Numbered from the stretch's first letter, positions 32,190 through 43,585 are shown. The stretch: 64,000 bases of DNA from Candidula unifasciata (GCA_905116865.2 CAJHNH020002079.1:463866-527865), one strand, 5' to 3'. Notes: generated by a model from the sequence alone, not told the origin. Numbers and translations are program-made.

Positions 32190-32450
32190 GAAGAAGACAT
32201 CGTTCTTTGGTCATGTGATGAGAAAAGGAGCACAGGAAAATATTGTTACGATTGGAAAGATCACTGGCAGAAAAACGAACTGACGAACGAACAAACTTTA
32301 TTTTCAAAGGTTTACAAATTGGGCACGCAGGCCCATCTGAGGAAGAAGTAGAGGAAGACCAAGATAAATGATGGTGGATGGCTTAAGACAGTGGCATAAA
32401 GGAAAATAATCAGTGGCATTGGCCAAGAACAGTAATGGTAATGTTAATTT
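32190..32450 (+). mobile_element. LINE L6 fragment with a 60-bp insertion
   Basis: Gives FFGHVMRKGAQENIVTIGKI and, after an inserted block (ACTTTATTTTCAAAGG..., about 32279-32337, also seen near 16.83 and 17.04 kb), GRSRGRPR-like and DGLRQWHK-like pieces. Matches the order of the 24.6-kb copy. Confidence 0.55.
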
Positions 32451-32954
32451 CAGCTTCATGGCAAACGGGTCACTCCATAATTGCTCCGCTCCTGTACCAA
32501 CGAAAAATACATAAAATGTTCATCACAATCACTTGTGGAAAGATTGGCAGACTGCTGTCTCAGCATATGCACTAGCATACATATGCATTAAAAGCATACG
32601 GTATCCATCAGAAGAGCTGACACAAACAGTCCGACATTAGAAATGCAGTTTATCATCGACATTAGCAGCAGTAACCAACAAATCAGCAGTTGCACATGCG
32701 ATTGTTTTTAATCACATAAGGGCACCATCAATATTGCGACGACAGGCCACTCGCCATTTTCTGAATCTACAGTTCACAACATCGCGTTGGTCACAGTCGA
32801 ATAACATTGCAAATTAAATCCGCAGCTCACAGGGTCGCACCATTCAACTCAGTAGCTGGGCGACGAAACTATACCCTTTCAGTCTACAAATGGAGGAACA
32901 ATTCATAGGCCACCGTCTAGAAGAAGCAAAAAAATGTGCCACGACTTAAAACAG

Positions 32955-33075
32955 TGACCGTGACTAGCGTCCATTTTGACCAAGAGCACCAAAGACCATG
33001 ATCTGTGGAGACGCATGGACGCCTACACTAGCTGGCAAGGCACTTGATGATGTTGTTGATGATGATGATGATACT
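32955..33075 (+). mobile_element. LINE L6 3' end with GAT tail
   Basis: Encodes DHDLWRRMDAYTSWQGT, then stop codons and a (GATGAT)n run at 33050-33071. Same terminus as at 21.8 kb. Confidence 0.65.
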
Positions 33076-33176
33076 GTTAAATATGGCTGGTGCGTGAAGG
33101 GCGTAAAGACAATCACTGACCTACTTTAATTTACAAGTAATACCCATAATCCTTCTACGATTTGGCCATATTGAGT

Positions 33177-33433
33177 CTCCCCGTGTGGGTTTCGGTGACC
33201 TATTGTGCAGACAACAAGAACAGACACTGCCTGCCAACAAGCATGTCGTAGGAGTCGATTATTTCGTAGCTGCCTTCGAAGTCGGAGAGCATCTGCCCGA
33301 GCGGCAAGGAACAACATCACAGAAATAAGTAAGTAAAACGGATGTTCACGCAAAACTCTGGCCAAGAGGTCTAAATGGAGGAACAACCAGGACTTTCTAC
33401 CGTAGCTTACAGCCGGAGAACAAAGAAGAAGCC
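33177..33433 (+). mobile_element. SINE-C, near full length
   Basis: Starts CCCCGTGTGGGTTTCGG, contains CATGTCGTAGGAGTCGATT, CGGAGAGCATCTGCC and GATGTTCACGCAAAACTC, ending in AAGAAGAAG. A poly-G region follows near 33604-33637. Confidence 0.8.
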
Positions 33434-33979
33434 CCTAATGTGATTACAGAAATCTCAGATCTGACGGCAAGCCAAAAGTCCCAGATACGCTGTTTAACCT
33501 GCAATACTGGGGCACACTAGTTTGTTGCAACTTGCAGGCCAGTTTTGACAAGAAGCTGTTTATACCAGCTAGGTTTGTTATTTTTTAATCACGGCTTTCA
33601 TCGGGGGGGGGGGGAGGGAGAAAAGGGGGGGGGGGGCTAAAATAAACCACATAGCGGTTAAACGGGGTTTCTGAGACTTGTGTTCAGGGGATTTTCATCC
33701 GAATGGCGGTACTTTGTGTCACCGAGGTTTTGTCGCTCGTTGTGCGGTCCTTGTGGGGTTAAAAGTCACACACACGCATGCGTGTAACGACGCTACTGAA
33801 CAGATGGCAGAAACAGGTATTTAAAAAAGTCCAAAATAAGAACAATAACTCAGAAAATACGGTTACAAGTTGAGATTTTTAGTTGGCTCCCTTTAAAACA
33901 GTTTCGGCAAACGTAGCGCTTTGGTTTTCATTTTTTTTCTTTCTTTCAGAGCTGCGATGGGGCTGTTTCTTGGCATGAA

Positions 33980-34549
33980 GGACATGGTTGGGATTTAAAG
34001 TGGGTATTAATGAAATATGACCTGAGTTCTAAGGTTCACCAGACTGAATTCTGCGTACTGGGTTTGGGTTTAGGCGACGGATCAACATCATAGGACATGG
34101 TTGGGATTCAAAGTGGGGTATTAATGAAATAGGACCTGAGTTCTAAGGTTTACCAGGCTGAATTCTGCGTACTGGGTTTGGGTTTAGACGACGGATCAAC
34201 ATCATAGGACATGGTTGGGATTCAAAAGTAGGGTATTAATGAAATATGACCTGAGTTCTAAGGTTCACCAGACGGAATTCTGCGTACTGGGTTTGGGTTT
34301 AGACGACGGATCAACATCATAGGACATGGTTGGGATTCAAAGCGGGGTAATAATGAAATATGACCTGAGTTCTAAGGTTCACCAGGCTGAATTCTGCGTA
34401 CTGGGTTTGGGTTTAGACGACGGATCAACATCATAGGACATGGTTGGGGTTTAAAGTGGGGTATTAATAAAATATGACCTGAGTTCTAAGGTTCACCAGG
34501 CTGAATTCTGCGTACTGGGTTTGGGTTTAGACGACAGATCAACATCATA
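33980..34549. repeat. 114-bp minisatellite, five copies
   Basis: GGACATGGTTGGG starts at 33980, 34093, 34207, 34322 and 34436 (spacing 113-115). Each unit ends in TTTAGACGACGGATCAACAT, the 3'-terminal sequence of SINE-D, and the last unit runs straight into a SINE-D. Confidence 0.92.
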
Positions 34550-34720
34550 GCACAAGGGTAGTAACCCATAAGTGCTCCGTTCTAGTTCTGACTCAAGCCT
34601 GAATCCGACGTATGTCAGCGCGGCGCACAAACTCCGTAGCACCGGCAAGGATCCTGAAATACTGTGGGTAGATTTTTAACTCCAAATTTTGACCGGGCTG
34701 CGCTGTTAAGCTATACCAGC
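34525..34720 (-). mobile_element. SINE-D, 5' truncated
   Basis: Plus strand GTAACCCATAAGTGCTCCG, GGCGCACAAACTCCGTAGCA, CTGTGGGTAGATTTTTAACT. Its 3' end is shared with the 114-bp repeat unit. Confidence 0.78.
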
Positions 34721-34854
34721 GGCATCTAAAATATCAGCAATAGTCAGAACACTTACTACAACTGCATTAATAACAGCATCAGGAATATAACAACAGCATC
34801 AATATTCGCACAATATCAATAATATCAAATGTTACAACAGAAGAAATAAACCAA

Positions 34855-35085
34855 GCAATCAAACAGCAAGGCAAACAGCAAGGCAAACGGCTAACCAAAC
34901 AGCCAGCCAGACATCCAACTAAACAGCCAGCCAAACAGCCAACTAAACAGCTAACCAAATAGCCAACCGAACAGCCAACCAAAGAGCCAACCAAACAGCC
35001 AGCCAAACAGCCAGCCAAACAGCAAGCCAAACGGCCAACTAAACAGCCAGCCAAACAGCCAACCAAATAGCCAACCAAACAAGCG
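34855..35085. repeat. Degenerate 12-bp/4-bp repeat (AACAGCCAACCA-like)
   Basis: Variants of AAACAGCCAACC with AGCAAGGC and ATAGCC forms. Minus-strand GWLFG / GCLVG frames are artefacts of the repeat. Confidence 0.85.
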
Positions 35086-35395
35086 CGCTACAAAAGCAGA
35101 AACGCTGTGGGGAAGAAACAAGAGTAGCAGATTTCCCGCCGTCACTAGAAATCTGCACACCACAGGTACCGTGTAGTCACGACGGACACTGTTAACCCAG
35201 TGCGTCTGAATCGGTGAACAAAAAATAAGCACGAAATAAGTCATATAAATGAAACAATAAAAAAAAAAACTATTCTTTGTAGAATAAAAAAAAAAAAAAT
35301 TCACTGTGAAAGTTTAAAATGACAAGTAAGTAAACACAGGAAAGACAGCAATTAGGAAGCTTATACACATATGTAGGTAAGTAAGTAAGTAGGTA

Positions 35396-35610
35396 AATTT
35401 TACCCCACTAGGACATCACACAAGCGATAAACACCCGGTGACAAGAAGTGCCACCATGCGGATGAGGATTACCCGTGAAGAGGTCCCAGAAACCCCGTTC
35501 AGACGCTAGGCCATATTTCAGGCCGGGTTATATTTAGGGCCCCCGGCAAAAGCCAGGGTGGGGATTCAAAGTAACTAAAAATTGCAGCACACAAGTGGAT
35601 GACGAGATCA
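35396..35610 (+). mobile_element. Element F copy 1 (unclassified short element)
   Basis: Head TACCCCACTAGGACATCACA, CAAGCGATAAACACCCGG and GCCACCATGCGGATGAGGAT; 3' part CAAAAGCCAGGGTGGGGATT followed by an A-rich stretch. About 175 bp of clear similarity to the copies at 35.9, 37.9 and 62.7 kb. No coding potential. Confidence 0.7.
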
Positions 35611-35877
35611 TCACATATGTGGGTTCATAAATTTCCTTTGAAAAAAAAAAAAACCGAAACAAAACAATGGTGAACAAAATGTATATAAAAACAGGTATTT
35701 TAAATAGAAAAAAAAAATTATTTACAAAAAGACATAAGAAAGAAAGAAAATAGATACAAATTTATCACGGACACATTCATCTGTTTATAACGAAAAGCTC
35801 ACAACTACCAACCCCTTATATTAACCTTCTTTAAGGTTGAACAAGGTAAACTTTATAATCAAGCAAAAAAAAACATT

Positions 35878-36115
35878 TCGTCAGGACATCACACAAACGA
35901 TAAACACCCGATGACACAATGTGCTACCATGTTGATGAGGATCACCATGGAGAGGTCCCAGAAACCGCGTTTAGCCATTAGGCCATGTTTATGGCCAGGC
36001 TTTATTGCGGCCCTTATTAATACCCTACTTTGAATCCCAACCATGTCCTATGATGTTGATCCGTCGTTTTTCAAAGAACGAAAAATTTCATCCTAAAAAG
36101 GACAACCACTAATTT
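35878..36115 (+). mobile_element. Element F copy 2, rearranged
   Basis: F head (AGGACATCACACAAACGATA to GGCCATGTTTATGGCC), then at about 36012-36066 an inverted piece of the 114-bp minisatellite/SINE-D junction (ATACCCTACTTTGAATCCCA), then an F-like 3' end with ATCCTAAAAAGGAC. Confidence 0.65.
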
Positions 36116-36119
36116 CGCC

Positions 36120-37640
36120 ATCACTCAGGCATTATACCAGTACGTTCTAAGGCCGCACATTTTCTGTTCATAAACGCATGCATTCTCTGGAGTGGCAATG
36201 GAATCTACATTACACGGCGAGCTTTCATAGTTTCCTAAGACATTTCTAGTATCCACTTTTATGTCATTTCGCAAACAACGTACGTCATTTATACTCAACG
36301 AAGGCATAACTTTCAGCGTGTTTTATGTATTTTCTGTTTCTGCAAAAGCCATCTTACTTCCCTTATTTCTGTCACTTCATTAATCTTAAAACAAGCTTGT
36401 TCCTAGTTTTGCTTTCCTTGGTTATAATTTTAATATTATTTGTACTGCTACTGCTTCTGTTTCTGTTTGCGCATCTCAGGTGGCTTGGGTGGGTGGGTGG
36501 TTTGTTAATAGCGAACCTTCTTTTTACAGGTTTCTGCCACATCATTTATTCATCTCTTTCTTGGTCTTACCCTCGTCTTCCTCCCAAATGTTTTGCTGTA
36601 AAATGTCTCATATGTAGTTTGGTCTGGTTGCAGCCTCGCTAGATGTCGCCTCCGAAATAAAGTGCTACACATAACCCAATCGACACTTGATGGCTCATGC
36701 GGCAACATCCCACTGGCTGACTTTACTTCCCAGATCAATACTCGTGACTGGTAGGCTTTTGCAGTCAAGGCTTTCTATACGATAGCGTAGCAGTCTCATG
36801 ACAACTCTCCTCATCTGCATCTTACGACATGCTTAATATGTTATGGCGCTGCAATTCTTTGTTTCCCTTGTGGGTCCCAGTAACAGGTGCTTTTCAACAA
36901 GTGCTTTCTACTTTTTCAAGAAGTGCTTTCTTAAGTTAGCCAACCAAATTGCCAAGTTATATTCTGCTCAAGTAGAACTTCAGAAAGCAGACTGCTTTTA
37001 GCAAGCACAGGAGAGCCATAAACGCCGCCCATCTGTGATTGCCTCACTGACTACAAGTGTAATAACATACGCGCCTGGAGATTATATTGAGCAGAGGTTT
37101 TCAACGTGTGCGTCGAAACACCTCAGGAGATACATATGACTGAAAGTTGGCGGTGCTTTGAAGGATGACAACCGACAGACGTGTCACGGAGAACTTTAAC
37201 GGGCGGTTGTTAGTTGCACTAGAGAAACATGACTTTTTCTGGCGGTTCCAGCTGAATGCTTGCTTCCTATGAAGTGCTTAATTTGAGTTGTTGAGTTGAG
37301 TTAAGAATTGACATCAATAGTCCCTGACATGGGTATGCGGCTGCTCTTAAAGATTGAAAATTGCTGACAAATAAGATGTTGAATGGACTGGAATGATAAG
37401 ATTATTATTTCTTAGTCATTTGCAAGGATGGTGTAATTAATGCCAAAGATAAGGATGATAACTACGGAGTCGCTAAAACGTGATGAGTCTGGCTAGAGTA
37501 GGCGGGGCGGTGTCTCTGTCAGTCTTCAGGCAACCTTCGTGTTGTTTCTAACCTGCCAATACTTTCAGCGTAGAAATTAACGGCACAAGATTATTTCGTT
37601 GGCAGTGGTTTCAAACTTTTAGGTCCAAGAATATTTTACA
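36120..37640. other. No gene recognised; SINE-A remnant at about 36655-36750
   Basis: Mostly unassigned. The minus strand at 36655-36750 has a degraded SINE-A 3' part (plus strand ACATAACCCAATCGACACTT). A short RNH-B end (TGAGTTAAGAATTGACATCA) is at about 37295. The 105-codon frame 36325-36642 is hydrophobic and low in complexity; not called. Confidence 0.45.
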
Positions 37641-37644
37641 ATAG

Positions 37645-38290
37645 ATACTGACTTCTTCTTCAGCATTCCGAGCCCTTGATTTTTATTGCTGCAAATATCA
37701 CCCGCCTTCATTTATCTCTATGGTTTGACTTCTCTTTCCAGTAGGTGACACTAAGTGTTTGCAGGTCTGATTGGATATTATCTCTCCATAGTCTTCTTGG
37801 TCTGCCTCGTGGTCAACGACCATTCATCTCACTTGTGTATACAGTTTTAACTTCTTTGTCATCTGACATTCTTTCAATATACCCCAAACATTTCAGTCTA
37901 TTGGCTTGGCTTTTTATACCCCACCAGGACATCACACAAGCGATAAACACCCGATGACACAAAGTGCCACCATGCGGATGAGGATCACCGTGGAGAGGTC
38001 CCAGAAACCGCGTTCAGACATTTGGCCATAATGATGACGTGCCTATATTGCGGCCCCTGGCAAAAGCCAGAGTGGGGCTTCAAATAACAAAAATTAACGT
38101 CCTAAGAAGGACGTACGACAGCTCTCATGATGCCAGTGATCAAAGGTGATTTAAACAGATTATGAATTTCATTGTTGCTTCTCGCTCTCCATTCCCCACT
38201 GTTTGCATATTTGATGGGTCCAAAGATTCGTCGTAAGACTGTTTTTGGAAACCTGTAATAAGCCTTCATCTCTGTTTTAAAACCATCTAT
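37645..38290 (-). mobile_element. RTE-1 copy 2, 3' end, split by element F
   Basis: Plus-strand order TTCTTCTTCAGCATTCCGAG (GAA tail), GATTGGATATTATCTCTCCA, TCTGCCTCGTGGTCAACGAC, then after element F CTCATGATGCCAGTGATCAA and GATGGGTCCAAAGATTCGTC. Colinear with 13.24-13.63 kb of copy 1, which serves as the empty-site reference. Confidence 0.82.
37905..38114 (+). mobile_element. Element F copy 3, inserted in RTE-1
   Basis: Sequence from about TTTTTATACCCCACCAGGAC to CGTCCTAAGAAGGACGTACG is absent at the equivalent point of RTE-1 copy 1 (around 13490), so the insert is defined to within a few bases. Near its 3' end ACGTCCT/AGGACGT can pair as a 7-bp hairpin. The flanking GGCT / AGCT gives only a weak 4-bp duplication. 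Confidence 0.75.
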
Positions 38291-38291
38291 T

Positions 38292-39060
38292 CACGAAGTT
38301 TTAGTTTTTCACAGATTCTCAAACTTTACGTAACTGAAGTCTGCGCCCCTAAAAAGTGATGTTTTGATGTGTAAACAGTAAAGCAACAAAATATAATATA
38401 GTTAAAATAATACGAATATACAAACAACAACAACAACAACGAATACTTCAAAACAGAACTTCTATAGGGGATTCAGGAATTCACTTAGTTCTTTACACAT
38501 TTGTAATGTGCACTGCCACGCCCTTCTCCTTTTATAGTGGGGTTTTTTTTCGGGGTGGCGGAAGGGGAGACAAGAAGCCGTAGCCCCCGGCTTTCGGAGC
38601 CCCTGGTTGCATGTATTATATGATATGAAAACAACCCTTGTATCGGGGTATCCTTTATCTTTATACACAATATGCCCTTACTTAGCTCTGTTTACGTGGG
38701 AGAGAAAATAAAACCTGGGTTATCAGAGCATCTGTATCAAGAAAAGGGATGTTTTGTTGTGCACACAAATGTGGGGAGTGTTCCAAAAATTCAAGTGTTT
38801 TCTTAATGCGTGTGTGTGTGTATGCGCGCGCGCTACTATGCGTTAGTGTATAGAATTGTCAAGGTGTTTTTATTAGCTATCGAGTTTCTGTAGCGAAGGT
38901 TGTCTAAGTTGTTATTTTTGTTCTTTTTCTTCTGGTGTCAAGAGCAATGTCCATTCTCTCTAACTGTCAAATACCCTGTATATATAACCCGACTATAGCA
39001 CATAATTCTTAAACAATAAACTAGCAGTTAAAATACTGAATTGACAAATCGGTCGGATGA
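38292..39060. other. No gene recognised
   Basis: AT-rich with a short (CAA)n at about 38424 and a GTGTGTGTGTATGCGCGCGC tract at 38811. Overlapping minus-strand frames at 38462-38670 are not recognised. Confidence 0.5.
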
Positions 39061-39070
39061 GTAACTGTAC

Positions 39071-40300
39071 TGTTAACAATGTACTGTGTCTGTTAACAAT
39101 GTAATGTGTCTGTTAACAATGTAATGTGTCTGTTAACAATGTACTGTAGCTGTTAACAATGTAATGTGTCTGTTAACAATGTAATGTGTCTGTTAACAAT
39201 GTACTGTAGCTGTTAACAATGTAATGTGTCTGTTAACAATGTAATGTGTCTGTTAACAATGTACTGTAGCTGTTAACAATGTAATGTGTCTGTTAACAAT
39301 GTAATATGTCTGTTAACAATGTACTGTAGCTGTTAACAATGTAATGTGTCTGTTAACAATGTACTGTAGCTGTTAACAATGTAATGTGACTGTTAACAAT
39401 GTACTGTAGCTGTTAACAATGTAATGTGTCTGTTAACAATGTACTGTAGCTGTTAACAATGTAATGTGTCTGTTAACAATGTACTGTGTCTGTTAACAAT
39501 GTACTGTAGCTGTTAACAATGTACTGTAGCTGTTAACAATGTAATGTGTCTGTTAACAATGTACTGTAGCTGTTAACAATGTAATGTGTCTGTTAACAAT
39601 GTAATGTGTCTGTTAACAATGTAATGTGTCTGTTAACAATGTAATGTGTCTGTTAACAATGTAATGTGTCTGTTAACAATGTACTGTAGCTGTTAACAAT
39701 GTAATGTGTCTGTTAACAATGTACTGTAGCTGTTAACAATGTAATGTGTCTGTTAACAATGTAATGTGTCTGTTAACAATGTACTGTAGCTGTTAACAAT
39801 GTACTGTAGCTGTTAACAATGTAATGTGTCTGTTAACAATGTACTGTAGCTGTTAACAATGTAATGTGTCTGTTAACAATGTACTGTAGCTGTTAACAAT
39901 GTAATGTGACTGTTAACAATGTACTGTAGCTGTTAACAATGTAATGTGTCTGTTAACAATGTAATGTGTCTGTTAACAATGTAATGTGTCTGTTAACAAT
40001 GTAATGTGTCTGTTAACAATGTAATGTGTCTGTTAACAATGTAATGTGACTGTTAACAATGTAATGTGTCTGTTAACAATGTAATGTGTCTGTTAACAAT
40101 GTAATGTGTCTGTTAACAATGTAATGTGACTGTTAACAATGTAATGTGTCTGTTAACAATGTAATGTGTCTGTTAACAATGTAATGTGTCTGTTAACAAT
40201 GTAATGTGTCTGTTAACAATGTAATGTGTCTGTTAACAATGTAATGTGTCTGTTAACAATGTATTGTGGCTGTTAACAATATAATGTGTCTGTTAACAAC
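39071..40300. repeat. 20-bp minisatellite, about 61 copies in perfect register
   Basis: Unit TGTTAACAATGTAATGTGTC. Main variants end ACTGTAGC, AATGTGAC or ACTGTGTC. No insertion or deletion disturbs the 20-bp phase over 1.23 kb. Every unit has the palindrome GTTAAC. There are no unique spacers, so this is not a CRISPR-like array. Confidence 0.98.
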
Positions 40301-40439
40301 AAAGCCGCCATATTTGCTACTTTCGGCCGGCATATCCTACCTCCTAATTACACTTGTCAATCAGTTTAGCTTTCGTGGAAACAAATACAATCAAAAACAC
40401 ATTCGAGTTTCTGGGAGAGAATGGAAGATTGTTTAAAAA

Positions 40440-40680
40440 AAAATTCTTGTTAATGATCATCAGCAGTAAACTCCGGCGGAAAGTTTTGGTTGTTCGTCCA
40501 CCTCTGGACTTTAGTTTCGTTCCAAGACCTAATGTTGACATGTGTTTTACAGTTCTGACTTATCTATAAGCAAAACTGTTGCTACCCTGCCTTCGACTTC
40601 GAAGGAAGCTCCCCCGCCCCGCTCATACTAGTTAGGGAGGCAGTGGGACTATTCTTGTCTTTCTCACAGTGGGATTCCGA
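40440..40680 (-). mobile_element. SINE-C copy
   Basis: Plus-strand order CAGCAGTAAACTCCGGCGGA, GTTGTTCGTCCACCTCTGGA, CTTCGACTTCGAAGG, GAGGCAGTGGGACTATTCTT. No GAA tail; the 3' end is adjacent to TGATCATCAG. Confidence 0.75.
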
Positions 40681-40689
40681 AACCAACAT

Positions 40690-41070
40690 GAGAAGTTGAA
40701 AGAAATTAAAAGGAAACAAGAGGGAAAAAACTGGGCCACATTGAAACAAGTAAGATTGTTTAAAAAAACGATACTTTTAAGGGAATAGTGGAAGGCAAGG
40801 TAGCAAGATGTAGGTAGCGATGCGCGTGGGAGGATGTTATCAAGAGATTGTAGAACAGCAGTTTGAGAGGGTGCAAAGAAAGAACGAGATATAACATGTT
40901 GGAAACTCGCTAGAATCAACCTTCATTGTAGGGTTCAGACACGTGCATGTTGTGCTTATGAGGAAAATGCAACGGGGATCAAGAGAGCTAATCGCATTGG
41001 AACACTTTCAATTCAATGATGAATCCCGAAACCCAATCAACCTTCTTGTAGGAAAGCAGCAAAACATTGT
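40690..41070. other. No gene recognised
   Basis: Unassigned sequence between a SINE-C and a LINE L4; a 95-codon minus-strand frame (40632-40919) overlaps the SINE and has no recognisable domain. Confidence 0.45.
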
Positions 41071-41077
41071 TTTTAGA

Positions 41078-41318
41078 CGGTGAACTTCCTCAACAGCAAG
41101 TGAAATGGTTTACCCGCTTAGAGAGAATGCATTGTGACACCATACCATACAAAGCATACATGGAAAGGGAAGAAGGACGTAGAGCACGAGGTAGACCAAG
41201 AACAAGATGGAAGGATAACATCAGAGAAACTCTACAACAGCACGATGTGCCTATGGTCCAGGCGGCCAGAAGAGCTAGAAACAGAACCTTATATCTCCCT
41301 CGACACCCACAGCAGTAA
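41078..41318 (+). mobile_element. LINE L4 3' end, copy 2
   Basis: Open frame with QQQVKWFTRLERMHCDTIPY, EGRRARGRPRTRWKDNIRE and a C-terminus LYLPRHPQQ followed by TAA. Nearly identical to the 58.7-kb copy, so both are fairly recent. Strongly 5' truncated. The GAA array begins at the stop codon. Confidence 0.85.
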
Positions 41319-41948
41319 AAGAGGAGGAGGAGGAGAAGGAGGAGGAGGAGGAAGAGGAGGAGGAGAAGAAGAAGAGAAGAAAGAGAGAAGAAGAAGAAGA
41401 AGAAGAAGAAGAAGAAGAAGAAGAAGAAGAAGAAGAAGAAGAAGAAGAAGAAGAAGAAGAAGAAGAAGAAGAAGAAGAAGAAGAAGAAGAACGAACAAAA
41501 GAAGAACAAGAAACAAGAACAAGAACAAGAAAGAAGAAGAAGGAGGAGAGGAGGAGGAGGAGAGAGAAGGAGGAGGAGAGAGGTAGAGAAGAAGAAGAAG
41601 AAGAAGAAGAAGAAGAAGAAGAAGAAGAAGAAGAAGAAGAAGAAGAAGAGAAGAAGAAGAAGAAGAAGAAGAAGTAGAAGAAGAAAGTAGAAGAAGAAGA
41701 AGAAGAAGAAGAAGAAGAAGAAGAAGAAGAAGAAGAAGAAAGAAGAAGAAGAAGAAGAAGAAGAAGAAGAAAGAAGAAGAAGAAGAAGAAGAAGAAGAAG
41801 AGAAAAGAAGAAGAAGAAAAAGAGAAGAAGAAGAAGAGAAGAAGAAGAGAAAGAAGAAGAAGAAGAAGAAGAAGAAGAAGAAGAAGAAGAAGAAGAAGAA
41901 GAAGAAGAAGAAGAAGAAGAAGAAGAAGAAGAAGAAGAAAAAGAAGAA
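41317..41948. repeat. (GAA)n array, about 630 bp
   Basis: GAA/GAG/AAG triplets with minor interruptions (ACGAACAAAAG, GAACAAGAAC). The long Ser/Phe/Leu frames on the minus strand and Arg/Glu frames on the plus strand are artefacts. Confidence 0.97.
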
Positions 41949-42328
41949 CTGACCACAACAAACTGACTAATCAACTATACGTTCAGGAAATTCGAGAAAT
42001 GCTAAATATAACACAACATTTGACTTAGAAAGCTCAACGGAGGAAATGGAAAAGACGCACACAAACACAACCGAACGTTTCGACCAAATTCTTTATCAAC
42101 AGAATACTAAAGACAGCATAAACTGTGACTAGAATGACATGAAATTCAAGGCTGGTAACTCGGAACTTTGCTCACGAATTCATTCCCCTAAATACTAAAG
42201 ATATGCTGCAGACATGATGTCTCCTCGAAGTAGACAGATCCCGAGTCTGAATAGCTGACATTCCGGTGGAAACAACCTGTATAGAACAGTGGGGAACACG
42301 CGCCGCATCACAGCCTTTCATGAAGGTA

Positions 42329-42645
42329 TGTAGCCTTTTCACCTGAAAGCCACCAGTTCACCTAAAAGCCACCAGGTGTTGCAGCAGACAGCTGAGAAAA
42401 CCGAAGAACATCATAACCAGAATGTCTTCGCATCAGAACCAACAAGGGTATAGGAATAAAGGCAACAAAAAACACACGGAGAAGAGAGCTGGAGATTGAA
42501 GTTAGAAAGATGGGGAGGACATGGGGAGAGCTCCATGTAATAGCGAAGGATAGAACGGCTTGGCGTGAGTTGCTTAAAGGCATATGCTCCATTGGGGGAT
42601 TTAAAGGCAAAAGAAGAATGTAGCCTTTTTATCTGAAAGCCACTC
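42329..42645 (+). mobile_element. LINE L7 3' end flanked by 26-bp direct repeats
   Basis: Encodes RRELEIEVRKMGRTWGELHV and AKDRTAWRELLKG, the C-terminal pattern shared with the 60.1-kb copy. ATGTAGCC...GAAAGCCAC occurs at both ends (about 42329 and 42620) with two mismatches in 26 bp, probably a long target-site duplication. Confidence 0.7.
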
Positions 42646-42749
42646 TCCACGGAGAACCAACAGAAGAAGAAAACGACTGTGGAGACAGGTCCGTATTGTT
42701 GATTCGATAATCTACAATATAAATCATTAGTTATTTGTCTCACTGTACA

Positions 42750-43510
42750 TTGATTGATTGGCACCTTTCCGTCTTTCCAGACGATAGTGTTATAATGCGC
42801 TATGAGGAGGCATGAGACTCACAGCCCATGGCGATGGCGAGTATGACTAGCAAGACCCGCCCGTGTCAAGAAAAGTCTTCCACAATGAAAGCATGGGATT
42901 TCAGCACCATTGTTGTCAACATTTGTGTTTAATTCATTTCTTTTCAGACGCTCAGATCTCACCCTTTCTGCAATTATTTCTTCCTTCAGTCTCATTCCCT
43001 TCCTGAAATGCCCTTTCCACACAACACGGTCCATAGCATTCTATTCAGATGAGTCCACCTCAACACCTGTATCATTCGTGTCCCGCTTGCACACATCTTT
43101 ATACGGTAGAAGAGGTCGGCCTCGACATCTTCTTCCTGTCTCTAATTCACCATAAAGGATGTCGTTAGGGATTCTGCCATCCTCCATTCTCCAGGTGTGA
43201 CCCAGCCATCTGAGCCTTCGTAGACTGAGCATGCAAGATTGTTGTAGTACCTGCTTGTTTCAATACCTCAGTGTGTGTGAATTTTGTCCTGCCACCTAAT
43301 GCTAAGTATTCTTTATAGGCATCGCATGTGAAAGCTATTCAGTCGTCTCTCCTGGTGCAAATAGGTTGACCAAGTTTCACTGCCATAAAGTGCTAAAAGA
43401 ACACAAGAGTGCCAAGAACACAAGCTTGATAGACAAGGGTTTTTGTTTTAATTGTGAGCTTCCTGTTCTCTCTCACTGTACAGGGTGTGTGTTTAATAAC
43501 TTTATTTTTC
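42750..43510 (-). mobile_element. LINE ZF copy 2, reverse transcriptase end to zinc finger
   Basis: Minus-strand order: TIKTKTLVYQACVLGTL (end of the palm), LGGRTKFTHTEVLKQAG, LRRLRWLGHTWRMEDGRIP, RRCRGRPLLPYKDVCKRD, then KEEIIAERVRSERLKRNELN and the terminal finger CFHCGRLF...SHTRHRHG. A stop separates the two larger frames. It shows that the finger at 9.9 kb belongs to a LINE ORF. Confidence 0.82.
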
Positions 43511-43585
43511 TGTTTTGAAAAATTTGCTATTCCTATTTTTGTAATTAGTGTCTGTGAAGTTAATGCAACATATAATGTTATAGTA

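Noticed and set aside
35396..38114. Element F as a canonical Helitron
   Set aside because: A terminal hairpin is possible, but no CTRR end, no consistent A/T target and no Rep/helicase sequence were seen; left unclassified.
39071..40300. CRISPR-like regular array
   Set aside because: Units are contiguous 20-bp repeats without unique spacers, in an animal genome; it is a minisatellite.
41090..41974. 294-codon Ser/Phe/Leu frame and its antisense Arg/Glu frames
   Set aside because: Pure GAA repeat translated in several frames, following the stop of LINE L4.
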